18,545 bases of DNA from an uncultured Desulfovibrio sp. (GTDB taxonomy: Bacteria; Desulfobacterota; Desulfovibrionia; Desulfovibrionales; Desulfovibrionaceae): NCBI GenBank assembly GCA_937926875.1, contig CALBAX010000050.1, positions 1 to 18,545 of the forward strand. Direction: 5' to 3'. Each line of letters starts with the position of its first letter. Within the stretch, counting starts at the first letter, position 1. The notes beneath the pieces were generated by a model. That model was given only the letters and a program-made list of their open reading frames with translations, had not been told where the DNA came from and ran no database searches. Shown here piece after piece: positions 1-5,354 of this stretch. The position numbers and the translations under genes were made by a program.

Positions 1-52
1 AGCTCCTGGTTATGCCGCATGACGGCGATTAAAAATGTCTTTCCGGCACTGT
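1..52 (+). repeat. left arm of 52-bp perfect inverted repeat
   Basis: Bases 1-52 are the exact reverse complement of 799-850 (52 of 52 by eye). The arm starts at the first base of the window, so it may extend further left. Its inner end carries the 13-bp core TTTCCGGCACTGT (40-52), directly at the start of the conserved tail-fibre coding stretch. Its outer part holds, in inverse orientation, the ribosome-binding AGGAG that serves the gene at 856 in the right arm. Such arms around alternative fibre ends are typical of DNA inversion sites; that they recombine is inferred. Confidence 0.9.
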
Positions 53-278
53 CGGGGACACGACCCTCACCGTAGCGCAGATGCCGAGCCATACGCATAA
101 ATTTAGCAAGGGGACCTACGGGTCTAACGCGGAAGCCACCGGCAACAGCTCCAGCAAACAAACGACCGATGCCACCGGTGGCAGCCAGCCTCACAGCCAC
201 ACGCTCTCTGGTGCATCTGAGGAAGCATCCTCCCTGCCCCCGTACTACACGCTTGCGTACATCATGCGATGCGCATGA
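33..278 (+). CDS. tail-fibre C-terminal cassette 1 (no N-terminus)
   Basis: Open frame of 81 codons after a stop at 30-32, ending at TGA 276-278. It reads SGTVGDTTLTVAQMPSHTH, then a variable middle, then GGSQPHSHTLSGAS and a final SSLPPYYTLAYIMRCA. This beginning and end are typical of the distal tip of Mu/P2-like tail fibres (tail-collar type proteins), the part that contacts the host receptor. The coding frame has no start signal and is closed just upstream, so as it stands it is a silent, promoterless cassette that must be joined to an N-terminal part by recombination. It converges on cassette 2, with which it overlaps by 17 bases. The N-terminal gene is not in this window. Confidence 0.8.
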   Translation, partial: KCLSGTVGDTTLTVAQMPSHTHKFSKGTYGSNAEATGNSSSKQTTDATGGSQPHSHTLSGASEEASSLPPYYTLAYIMRCA

Positions 279-540
279 TCAGGGCCAGGGCGTAATAGGG
301 CGGCAGACTGTCGGCAGCGCCGGATGCTCCCGATAATGTATGTGTATGGGGCTGGGAGCCGCCGGTATTGGCAGAGGGGAAGGCGCTTGTGTTATAGTAC
401 GCTCCTGAACCTGGCTGCATATGATACGACCCCGAAATATTAGAACTCAACGTGGTAGTATGCAGATGGCTGGCGATCTGCTCCACCGACAGCGTGGTCT
501 CGCCGACAGTGCCGGAAACACCCGGCCATGGCCCCGCAAG
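262..540 (-). CDS. tail-fibre C-terminal cassette 2 (no N-terminus)
   Basis: Minus-strand frame open from 540 (a stop lies at 541-543) to TGA at 262-264. It contains SGTVGETTLSVEQIASHLH, a variable middle with GSYHMQPGSGAYYN, then GGSQPHTHTLSGAS and DSLPPYYALALIMRIA. It is the same fibre-tip family as the other two cassettes, with the same conserved ends and a different centre. At the DNA level it has diverged clearly from them, including in synonymous positions, so it is not a recent duplicate. Upstream of its 13-bp core the sequence differs from the two outer arms. No start codon with a ribosome site is seen, so it is probably silent in this orientation. Confidence 0.78.
   Translation of the reverse strand, partial: LAGPWPGVSGTVGETTLSVEQIASHLHTTTLSSNISGSYHMQPGSGAYYNTSAFPSANTGGSQPHTHTLSGASGAADSLPPYYALALIMRIA
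506..518 (-). repeat. internal copy of the 13-bp recombination-core candidate
   Basis: On the minus strand this reads TTTCCGGCACTGT, identical to 40-52 (plus) and 799-811 (minus). In all three copies it sits in the same place relative to the coding frame, just before the TVGxTTL stretch. A crossover here would therefore keep the reading frame. Only these 13 bases, not the rest of the 52-bp arm, are shared by the internal copy, which makes them the best candidate for the recombinase core. It is inverted relative to the left copy and direct relative to the right copy. Confidence 0.65.
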
Positions 541-557
541 CTATGTCAACCGCCGGA

Positions 558-818
558 TCAGGCTGTCCGCATGATGTACGCCAGCGCGTAATACGGAGGC
601 AGGGAGGACGTCTCCCCAGACGCACCGTCCAGTGTGTGCGTGTGAGGCTGGGAGCCTCCGATACTCCCTGTAGAGAGACTGCCTGGCTCAAGATAAGGGA
701 CAGCTCCATTATTGCCCCAGTTAATCTGTTTAGATGCCCCCAACGACGTAGCGTGGCTATGCGTTGCAAGCTGCTCCACCATGAGCGTGGTTTGTCCCAC
801 AGTGCCGGAAAGACATTT
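558..818 (-). CDS. tail-fibre C-terminal cassette 3 (no N-terminus)
   Basis: Minus-strand frame open from 818 to TGA at 558-560; an in-frame stop at 819-821 mirrors the one before cassette 1. It reads SGTVGQTTLMVEQLATHSH, a variable middle with INWGNNGAVPYLEPGS, then GGSQPHTHTLDGAS and SSLPPYYALAYIMRTA. Conserved ends with a distinct centre mark it as a third alternative fibre tip. It starts in the right arm of the 52-bp repeat and reads inward, so flipping the whole 1-850 segment would exchange it with cassette 1. Like the others it lacks an N-terminal part and is probably silent here. Confidence 0.8.
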   Translation of the reverse strand, partial: KCLSGTVGQTTLMVEQLATHSHATSLGASKQINWGNNGAVPYLEPGSLSTGSIGGSQPHTHTLDGASGETSSLPPYYALAYIMRTA

Positions 819-850
819 TTAATCGCCGTCATGCGGCATAACCAGGAGCT
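799..850 (-). repeat. right arm of 52-bp perfect inverted repeat
   Basis: Exact reverse complement of 1-52. It contains the 13-bp core (799-811) at its inner end and the AGGAG ribosome site (844-848) of the following plus-strand gene near its outer end. The segment between the arms (53-798) could flip without disturbing that downstream gene. Confidence 0.9.
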
Positions 851-855
851 TTCCT

Positions 856-1380
856 ATGCCTCAAGTTACCGTAGTTCCCGCCGATAATCTGATCATCGTC
901 GATGGCGCGGCCCTCGTTTTTGCCTATGTGGCTCCCGAAAATCTGCATGCCCTGCAATGGCGCGGTGACACTGGCCATACCGAGTGGACGGACGGCCCCA
1001 ACAAGCCGCTGACTGCTGAGGATTATGACGAGCAGGTCGTGCCGTATGTGAAGCTCTGGCAGGCGGAAAAAGCACGCCTAGAAAAGAAAGCCGCCGAGGA
1101 GGCCGCCGCCCGTGCTTTGCCCGATGCCAAGGCCGCCAAATGCACCGAAATCCAGGGCGGCTACGATGCAGCCCTGGCCGCATCCTTGACCATGCCCGCC
1201 ACTACCCCTACTGCGCAGGACGTAGCCGTGGGCGCGGCCCTTCTGGCCGTAGAGGATGCGGAGGGGCTGGCTTATGTGCAGGCTCTGCATGCCGCCCGCC
1301 GTGACGAACTGCTGGCCGCTGTGGATGCCGCTGAGACCGTGGAGGCCGTGCAGGCCGTGGTCGTAGACTATGACGTATAG
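856..1380 (+). CDS. phage tail-fibre accessory/assembly-like protein
   Basis: 174 residues, ATG at 856 preceded by AGGAG at 844-848. The N-terminal half has a recognisable phage pattern (ALQWRGDTGHTEWTDG, then a stretch like LTAEDYDEQVVPYVKLWQAE). The C-terminal half is Ala/Glu-rich and helical, resembling the DUF4376-type tail proteins that follow fibre genes. It directly follows the fibre-tip cassettes, the position of the Mu tail-fibre assembly gene U, so a role in fibre assembly or as a fibre partner is likely but inferred. It overlaps the next gene by 11 bases, which suggests translational coupling. No catalytic motif is visible, and the exact family is not certain. Confidence 0.6.
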   Translation: MPQVTVVPADNLIIVDGAALVFAYVAPENLHALQWRGDTGHTEWTDGPNKPLTAEDYDEQVVPYVKLWQAEKARLEKKAAEEAAARALPDAKAAKCTEIQGGYDAALAASLTMPATTPTAQDVAVGAALLAVEDAEGLAYVQALHAARRDELLAAVDAAETVEAVQAVVVDYDV

Positions 1381-2098
1381 ACTAGCGGGCCAGACCATCA
1401 CCGCTCCGGACGCGAGCGGGCATGGCCTGGATATGAGCAACGGGCAGGACTGGCTGGTAGAGGATTGCCTCATCGACCTGTCCGCCTGCCCGCTGGGGCA
1501 GCTGGATGAGGCTGTGGGCGTGGTATGGGGCAGCAGTGCCGTTTTTCGACGCTGTGTCATCCGGGGCGCGGGCAAGTTGGTGCTGTGCGGCTCCGGGGAT
1601 ACGGATAAAGTGAACGTTGAACGCGGCAAGACCGTCACTTTCGAGGACTGTATCCTCGAGGACTTCGGACGGCGGGGACCGGAAGCGCAGTCCGGCATGC
1701 GGGTCATGCTGCGAGGCTGCCTGATCCGCAACTGGTGCGCTCCGGACCGCTTTGATGTGCGGTCCTTTGGATCTTGGGCGCATCACGGCGGCAGCATCGA
1801 GGCCGTGGACTGCGTTTTTGACCAGCCCCGTGCTTGGCGCGGCTGGCATATCATGGTGCGGGACTGGCTGGCCCACATCGGCCAAAGCTGGAACGACGAA
1901 GGCCCGCGCGGCCTGTTGCGTCCGGCCAACTGGCTGCCCGGTGTCTGCCGGGGGCTGGTGGCCACAGCGGGCGGACAGGTCCGGGCCGAGAACTGCCATG
2001 CCACACGCTGGTGGATACGTCTTGAAGGGCACCGTGGCCCGCGCATGAGCCGCAACCAAGCGCAGGCGCTCATGGCCAGGCTGGAGGGTATGCTATAG
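1370..2098 (+). CDS. right-handed beta-helix phage protein
   Basis: 242 residues, ATG at 1370 inside the end of the preceding gene. The middle shows regularly spaced short strands of the form xxxCxI/V: VEDCLID, FRRCVIRG, FEDCILED, LRGCLIRN and AVDCVFDQ, with AENCHATR near the end. This is the spacing of parallel beta-helix (pectate-lyase-like) proteins. In phages such proteins are often receptor-binding tips or enzymes that cut surface polysaccharide. Candidate acidic and basic residues are present, but no lyase active site can be named by eye. A Trp/Arg-rich stretch lies at about residues 155-190. There is no signal peptide. Its place between the fibre accessory gene and the recombinase suggests a second surface-recognition part of the particle. 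It could instead be a non-structural protein. Confidence 0.55.
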   Translation: MTYRLAGQTITAPDASGHGLDMSNGQDWLVEDCLIDLSACPLGQLDEAVGVVWGSSAVFRRCVIRGAGKLVLCGSGDTDKVNVERGKTVTFEDCILEDFGRRGPEAQSGMRVMLRGCLIRNWCAPDRFDVRSFGSWAHHGGSIEAVDCVFDQPRAWRGWHIMVRDWLAHIGQSWNDEGPRGLLRPANWLPGVCRGLVATAGGQVRAENCHATRWWIRLEGHRGPRMSRNQAQALMARLEGML

Positions 2099-2118
2099 GC
2101 CTCCCACAAGGAGGCCAT

Positions 2119-3009
2119 ATGGCAAAAACACACAAACGGACGACCATGACGGCCCGTCAACTGGCGGAGGACTATCTGGCACACCAGATCACGCGGGACG
2201 TGACCCGCACCAGTACCCGGCATCACCTCAACCAGCTGCTGGCCCTGTACGGCGGCTGGCAGGCCCGCCGGGTGGGCGCGGCCCAGATGCAGGCTTTTTT
2301 GGCCGCCCAGAAGGAGCGGGGCGTCATGGCCACCACATCTCACCACCGCGTACGCCTGTGGCGTACCGTCCTTTCCTGGGCCGTGGAGACGGGCCGCCTG
2401 CCCGCGTCGCCTCTGGCCGGTTTCCGGATGCGCCGCCCCAGGGCACGGCGCATTGATCCGCCCACGCGGGCCGAGGCTGCGCGCATGTATAAAATGGCCG
2501 CGCCGCATATCCGGCGTGTGATCGTCTTGGGCATGGCCGCCGGGCCGCGCATAGGCCCCAGTGAGCTTTTCCGGCTCACCTGGGGGGACGTGGAACTGAA
2601 TGCGGGCTACATGAGGATGCCCAACGCTGCCAAGGGCTCGCGGGATGACAGTAGGATCGTCCCCATCCGGGACGACATCCTGCCCCTGTTGCGGGCGTGG
2701 AAGGAGGAAGATGAGAAACAGGGCTGTCCGTGGGTCATCCACTGGCAGGGACGCCCTGTGCGCTGCATAGGCCATGCCTGGCATCAGGCCCGAAAAGCGG
2801 CGGGCATCACGCGGCGCATAACGCCCTATAGCCTGCGCCATGCCATGCCCACGGAAGCTCTTGAGCATGGCGCGGACGTGCAAGCGGTGGCGGAGGTCAT
2901 GGGCCATGCTGACCCGACCATGCTGCTGCGCGTCTATCAGCACACGCGCTACAGGCTGCGGAAACAAGCGGTCAATGCCGCGCCAGGACTGAAACTCGAC
3001 AAGATTTGA
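2119..3009 (+). CDS. tyrosine recombinase (candidate fibre-tip invertase)
   Basis: 296 residues, ATG at 2119 with a strong AAGGAGG site 5 bases upstream. The N-terminal ~100 residues look like a core-binding helical domain. The catalytic domain has R144 (GPRIGPSE), K172 (AAKGSRDDSRIVPI), R240 with H241 (YSLRH, with Tyr in place of the first His), H263 (VMGHADPT) and the nucleophile Y273 (RVYQHT). All key residues are thus present, so it is probably active. It is short for a phage integrase and lacks an obvious arm-binding domain, more like XerD or the shufflon recombinase Rci. It lies between fibre genes and com-mom, where Mu carries the serine invertase gin. Inversion of the cassettes is therefore the favoured role. 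Prophage integration is the alternative. Confidence 0.85.
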   Translation: MAKTHKRTTMTARQLAEDYLAHQITRDVTRTSTRHHLNQLLALYGGWQARRVGAAQMQAFLAAQKERGVMATTSHHRVRLWRTVLSWAVETGRLPASPLAGFRMRRPRARRIDPPTRAEAARMYKMAAPHIRRVIVLGMAAGPRIGPSELFRLTWGDVELNAGYMRMPNAAKGSRDDSRIVPIRDDILPLLRAWKEEDEKQGCPWVIHWQGRPVRCIGHAWHQARKAAGITRRITPYSLRHAMPTEALEHGADVQAVAEVMGHADPTMLLRVYQHTRYRLRKQAVNAAPGLKLDKI

Positions 3010-3017
3010 CAAGTGGC

Positions 3018-3059
3018 GGGGGCGTTGCAGCGCCCCCACCGACGGGCCTGACAAGCCCG
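3018..3059 (+). other. two tandem GC-rich hairpins after the recombinase gene
   Basis: The first stem pairs 3018-3025 with 3030-3037 around the loop TGCA. The second pairs 3043-3047 with 3055-3059. Neither is followed by a T-run, so they are not classic terminators. They may protect the 3' end of the recombinase message or weaken read-through into com. Confidence 0.45.
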
Positions 3060-3070
3060 CCACGGCCCCA

Positions 3071-3107
3071 CGGATAGAAAGGCAACCACTATCCGCAGAG
3101 TATCCGC
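3071..3107 (+). promoter_or_regulatory. possible operator before com
   Basis: CGGATAG (3071-3077) pairs with CTATCCG (3089-3095), a 7-bp inverted repeat. The half TATCCGC recurs once as a direct repeat a few bases downstream. This lies in the 173-base gap between recombinase and com, where a regulator of the com-mom operon would be expected. No cluster of GATC sites, as used by Dam/OxyR control of Mu mom, is seen here. The function is inferred from position only. Confidence 0.25.
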
Positions 3108-3182
3108 CTTGTTTGGATGTCTCGGAGCGAGACTCTGTCAGCATAGGCGGTTATGGCATGGGGCGCAACATGATTGCATGCC

Positions 3183-3398
3183 ATGAAACAGGAGCAACTT
3201 ACCGAGATCCGCTGCCGCCATTGCGGCAAACTGCTGGCCAGAGGCCGGGCAGACGATGCCCATATCGAGTTCAAATGCTCGCGCTGCGGGGCGTATACCA
3301 TCCTGCGGGCCACGCGCCCCGACCATGCAGGCCGTGGAGCCTCTCCTATGGAGGCACTATGGCCACAAAACGCAGACCATACCATCCGCCGGTCCTGA
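3183..3398 (+). CDS. com: Com-like zinc-finger translational regulator
   Basis: 71 residues from ATG 3183 (an in-frame TTG at 3174 is possible; neither has a clear ribosome site). It carries CRHCGKLL at the start and FKCSRCGAY about 20 residues later, that is two CxxC pairs in the same arrangement as phage Mu Com. In Mu, Com is a small zinc-binding protein that binds the mom mRNA and opens an inhibitory hairpin so that mom can be translated. Here too the gene lies directly before mom and overlaps it by 40 bases, and the hairpin is visible (see 3334-3366). The C-terminal ~30 residues, which overlap the mom start, resemble nothing obvious. Confidence 0.78.
   Translation: MKQEQLTEIRCRHCGKLLARGRADDAHIEFKCSRCGAYTILRATRPDHAGRGASPMEALWPQNADHTIRRS
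3334..3366 (+). promoter_or_regulatory. hairpin sequestering the mom ribosome site
   Basis: GCCTC (3339-3343) can pair with GAGGC (3351-3355) around a 7-base loop. An outer stem GTGG/CCAC (3334-3337 with 3363-3366) can enclose the whole. The ribosome site GGAGG (3350-3354) is in the inner stem and the ATG (3359-3361) is inside the outer one. In Mu, a similar translation-inhibiting stem-loop before mom is opened by Com. That the same works here is inferred. Confidence 0.6.
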
Positions 3399-4099
3399 GC
3401 GACTGGCTGCCACCCCTGGCCGGGCCGCCCGGCTACATCATGGGAGCAACAGGGGTGCAAGGGTTCGGCACAGCCGATTATTTTGTAGCCCAAATCCCCT
3501 GTGCTACAGCCCGTGAAATTATCCGGCGCGAACACTACAGCCATAGCGTTGTCAACAATAGTTACGTAAACTTGGGAGTTTTTCTCGAAGGGGCCATCGT
3601 TGGCGTCCTGCAATGGGGCTATGCCCTCAATCCGGCCAGAGCTGGCAAAGTGGTGGCAAACACTACACAAGGACAATACCTGGAACTCAACCGTATGTGG
3701 CTGTCGGACGATGCCCCGCGCAACAGTGAGAGCCGGGCGATCAGCTACAGCTTGAAATACATCCGCCGCGCCTGCCCGTCCGTGGCCTGGGTACAGTCCT
3801 ATGCGGACGAACGCTGCCAGGGCCTGGGCGTGGTCTATCAGGCGTGTTCATTTTTGTATCTTGGATGCCATGAGAGTCCGTTTTACGCGTTGGACGGCGA
3901 GGTCTATCACAATATACTGGCCACAGCCAAAAGGCAGGGCAACAAGCGTGGAGCATACCTGCGGGCCAATCTGGACAGGGCACGAAAGATCATGCTGCGC
4001 CAATATCGTTACGTCCGCTTCTTGAAAACGGATTGGCTCCGGCGCCTTCGCCTGCCGATTCTTCCGTATCCCAAACGGCAGATGCCTGATGGGCTGTAA
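3359..4099 (+). CDS. mom: Mom-like DNA adenine modification protein
   Basis: 246 residues from ATG 3359, chosen because GGAGG lies 4 bases upstream; the frame is open further upstream but that overlaps com. The protein shows H59-Y60 (RREHYSHS), a central LNRMWLSDDAPRNSESRAIS, and S147-YADER (VQSYADERCQGLGVVYQ), the pattern of the Mom family with a GNAT-like fold. Mu Mom changes adenines in phage DNA to a carbamoylmethyl-type derivative, which blocks many restriction enzymes. Length is close to Mu Mom (about 240). The C-terminus is very basic, fitting DNA contact. Expression is probably delayed and Com-dependent. The base composition is less G/C-biased than in the host genes to the right. Confidence 0.8.
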   Translation: MATKRRPYHPPVLSDWLPPLAGPPGYIMGATGVQGFGTADYFVAQIPCATAREIIRREHYSHSVVNNSYVNLGVFLEGAIVGVLQWGYALNPARAGKVVANTTQGQYLELNRMWLSDDAPRNSESRAISYSLKYIRRACPSVAWVQSYADERCQGLGVVYQACSFLYLGCHESPFYALDGEVYHNILATAKRQGNKRGAYLRANLDRARKIMLRQYRYVRFLKTDWLRRLRLPILPYPKRQMPDGL

Positions 4100-4105
4100 A
4101 GATAA

Positions 4106-4123
4106 TCAGATAAAACTATCTGA
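4106..4123 (+). other. short perfect hairpin between mom and the methyltransferase gene
   Basis: TCAGATA (4106-4112) pairs with TATCTGA (4117-4123) around AAAC, seven bases after the mom stop. There is no T-run after it, so it may be a protein-binding site or a processing or stability element rather than a terminator. Confidence 0.4.
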
Positions 4124-4174
4124 GGGCCATGAGCCCCGTTATTGAGGGCCGCGAGCTCTAACTGGGGAAATTTT

Positions 4175-4915
4175 ATGGTTCCACGCTTTCAGGCGGACAA
4201 CGTCACTCTATACCAAGGTGACGCGCTGGCTATCCTGACAACGCTGAAGAGCGGCTCCGTGGACGCTGTCCTGACCGATCCTCCGTACTCCAGCGGCGGT
4301 GTCTCCCTGAGTACACGACAGGCCGACCCGGCGCAAAAATACCAATTGAGCGGGGTAAAACGTCGGTACCCTCCGATGCTTGGCGATGCCAAAGACCAGC
4401 ATAGCTGGGCCATGTGGTGTACGTTGTGGCTTGGAGAATGTTGGCGCATTGCCCGCGATGGTGCGCCGCTCATGGTCTTTACGGACTGGAGACAGCTTCC
4501 GGCCTTAAGCGACGCCGTACAAGCCGCAGGGTGGAAATGGCTGGGCATCGTGCCTTGGGACAAGCGCAGCGCTCGCCCGCAAATGGGCCGTTTCCGGCAA
4601 CAGTGCGAATATGTCCTATTTGCCTCCAAGGGACGCATCATCGAGCATGCTCGCTCATGTCTTCCGGGCGTGTACTCTTATCCGGTAGTTGCTGCACGAA
4701 AGGTTCACCTGACCAGCAAACCCGTGCCCCTGATCGAAAACCTGCTTGCCGTGGCCGCTGCACAGGCTACTGTCCTAGATCCGTTCATGGGCGGCGGAAG
4801 CGTAGGGGAGGCCTGTATCAGGACTGGCCGGGGGTATATCGGCATGGAACTGTCGCCGGAATATTACGAGATCAGCCGCAGCAGGCTGACAGCCGTGCTC
4901 GCTGAGCGCACATAG
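4175..4915 (+). CDS. beta-class DNA methyltransferase (N6-adenine or N4-cytosine)
   Basis: 246 residues from ATG 4175, with GGGGA about 8 bases before it; an upstream TTG at 4142 is less likely. Motif IV DPPY is at 35-38 (VLTDPPYSSGG), and the S-adenosylmethionine-binding motif I comes late, DPFMGGGS at 202-209. This IV-before-I order is that of beta-class amino-methyltransferases. KPVPLIENLL just before motif I and YIGMELSPEYYEIS after it are also typical. No restriction endonuclease gene is next to it, so it is a solitary phage methylase, likely protecting phage DNA alongside Mom. Target base and site cannot be read from sequence. It is followed at once by a terminator. Confidence 0.85.
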   Translation: MVPRFQADNVTLYQGDALAILTTLKSGSVDAVLTDPPYSSGGVSLSTRQADPAQKYQLSGVKRRYPPMLGDAKDQHSWAMWCTLWLGECWRIARDGAPLMVFTDWRQLPALSDAVQAAGWKWLGIVPWDKRSARPQMGRFRQQCEYVLFASKGRIIEHARSCLPGVYSYPVVAARKVHLTSKPVPLIENLLAVAAAQATVLDPFMGGGSVGEACIRTGRGYIGMELSPEYYEISRSRLTAVLAERT

Positions 4916-4916
4916 A

Positions 4917-4946
4917 AAAAGGCGGGGTCTAACGACCTCGCCTTTT
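4917..4946 (+). terminator. Rho-independent terminator after the methyltransferase gene
   Basis: An 11-bp stem (4917-4927 with 4936-4946, one G-T pair) has an 8-base loop. A on the left arm and TTTT on the right arm make it work in both directions. It closes the phage operon and may shield the phage from host transcripts coming from the right. Confidence 0.8.
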
Positions 4947-5024
4947 GCAATTATGTTGCATCCTATGAAATACTATGTTGCGCATGTTATTACGCTTCCC
5001 TAAGGGGATTTTTGACGGCGCGCA
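4947..5024. other. AT-richer stretch with candidate right end of the prophage
   Basis: Between the terminator and the stop of the minus-strand host gene there is no coding frame of note. TATGTTGC occurs at 4952-4959 and again at 4974-4981, exactly 22 bases apart, with a third looser copy CATGTTAT at 4983-4990. Mu-type transposases bind repeated sites of about 22 bp at the phage ends, so this could be the right-end binding region. The exact last base of the phage is not visible, and no tRNA gene or clear attachment site was found. Confidence 0.4.
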
Positions 5025-5354
5025 TCAGTATTCGCTCAACAGGGAGATGGCGGCATAGGCCCGCCCCCGGGCAGACTGGACCAACGCCCGGGCCACTGTC
5101 CCCATACGGAGGATCCCTGTATCTTCGAGATGGGCAAGCGGATGGGCCTGCAACCAGCGGAACAGGTCCGGGGAGGGGACGAGCCGGACATCTCCACCAG
5201 CCACACGGATGAATGGAAGCCGGGACAGCGCCTCCGGCAATGTCGTACCGGCAGGGAACCACAACTCCAGGACCCTGACCGGACAGGGGGATGCGAGCCG
5301 GTACAGGGCATGGACGACCAGGCAGAGCGTCGCCTCCGCCGGCGGCCTGCTCAT
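5025..5354 (-). CDS. small protein of unknown function, thiE operon
   Basis: 109 residues; its ATG overlaps the thiE stop as ATGA (5351-5354), so it is translated together with thiE. No known family is recognised. The sequence is mixed alpha/beta in look, with one cysteine (C11), no signal peptide and no membrane segment. Its 3' end lies at the presumed chromosome-prophage border, and its last residues (AISLLSEY) could be either the natural end or one altered by insertion. Codon use fits the host genes rather than the phage. Function is not assigned. Confidence 0.6.
   Translation of the reverse strand: MSRPPAEATLCLVVHALYRLASPCPVRVLELWFPAGTTLPEALSRLPFIRVAGGDVRLVPSPDLFRWLQAHPLAHLEDTGILRMGTVARALVQSARGRAYAAISLLSEY

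Noticed and set aside
440..887. Longer frames on both strands across the fibre-tip cassettes
   Set aside because: They are out of phase with the conserved fibre-tip sequence and have no recognisable product; the conserved ends of the three cassettes fix the true frames.
1783..3144. A 453-codon minus-strand frame opposite the beta-helix and recombinase genes
   Set aside because: The recombinase on the plus strand has all catalytic residues and a strong ribosome site. The antisense product shows no family pattern.
3113..3358. An 82-codon N-terminal extension of Mom
   Set aside because: It runs in another frame over most of com, shows no Mom-like sequence and lacks a ribosome site; GGAGG before 3359 decides the start.
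4947..5024. A tRNA gene or CRISPR array as an insertion site
   Set aside because: No cloverleaf with a T-loop sequence and no spaced identical repeats of the right length were found here or elsewhere in the window.
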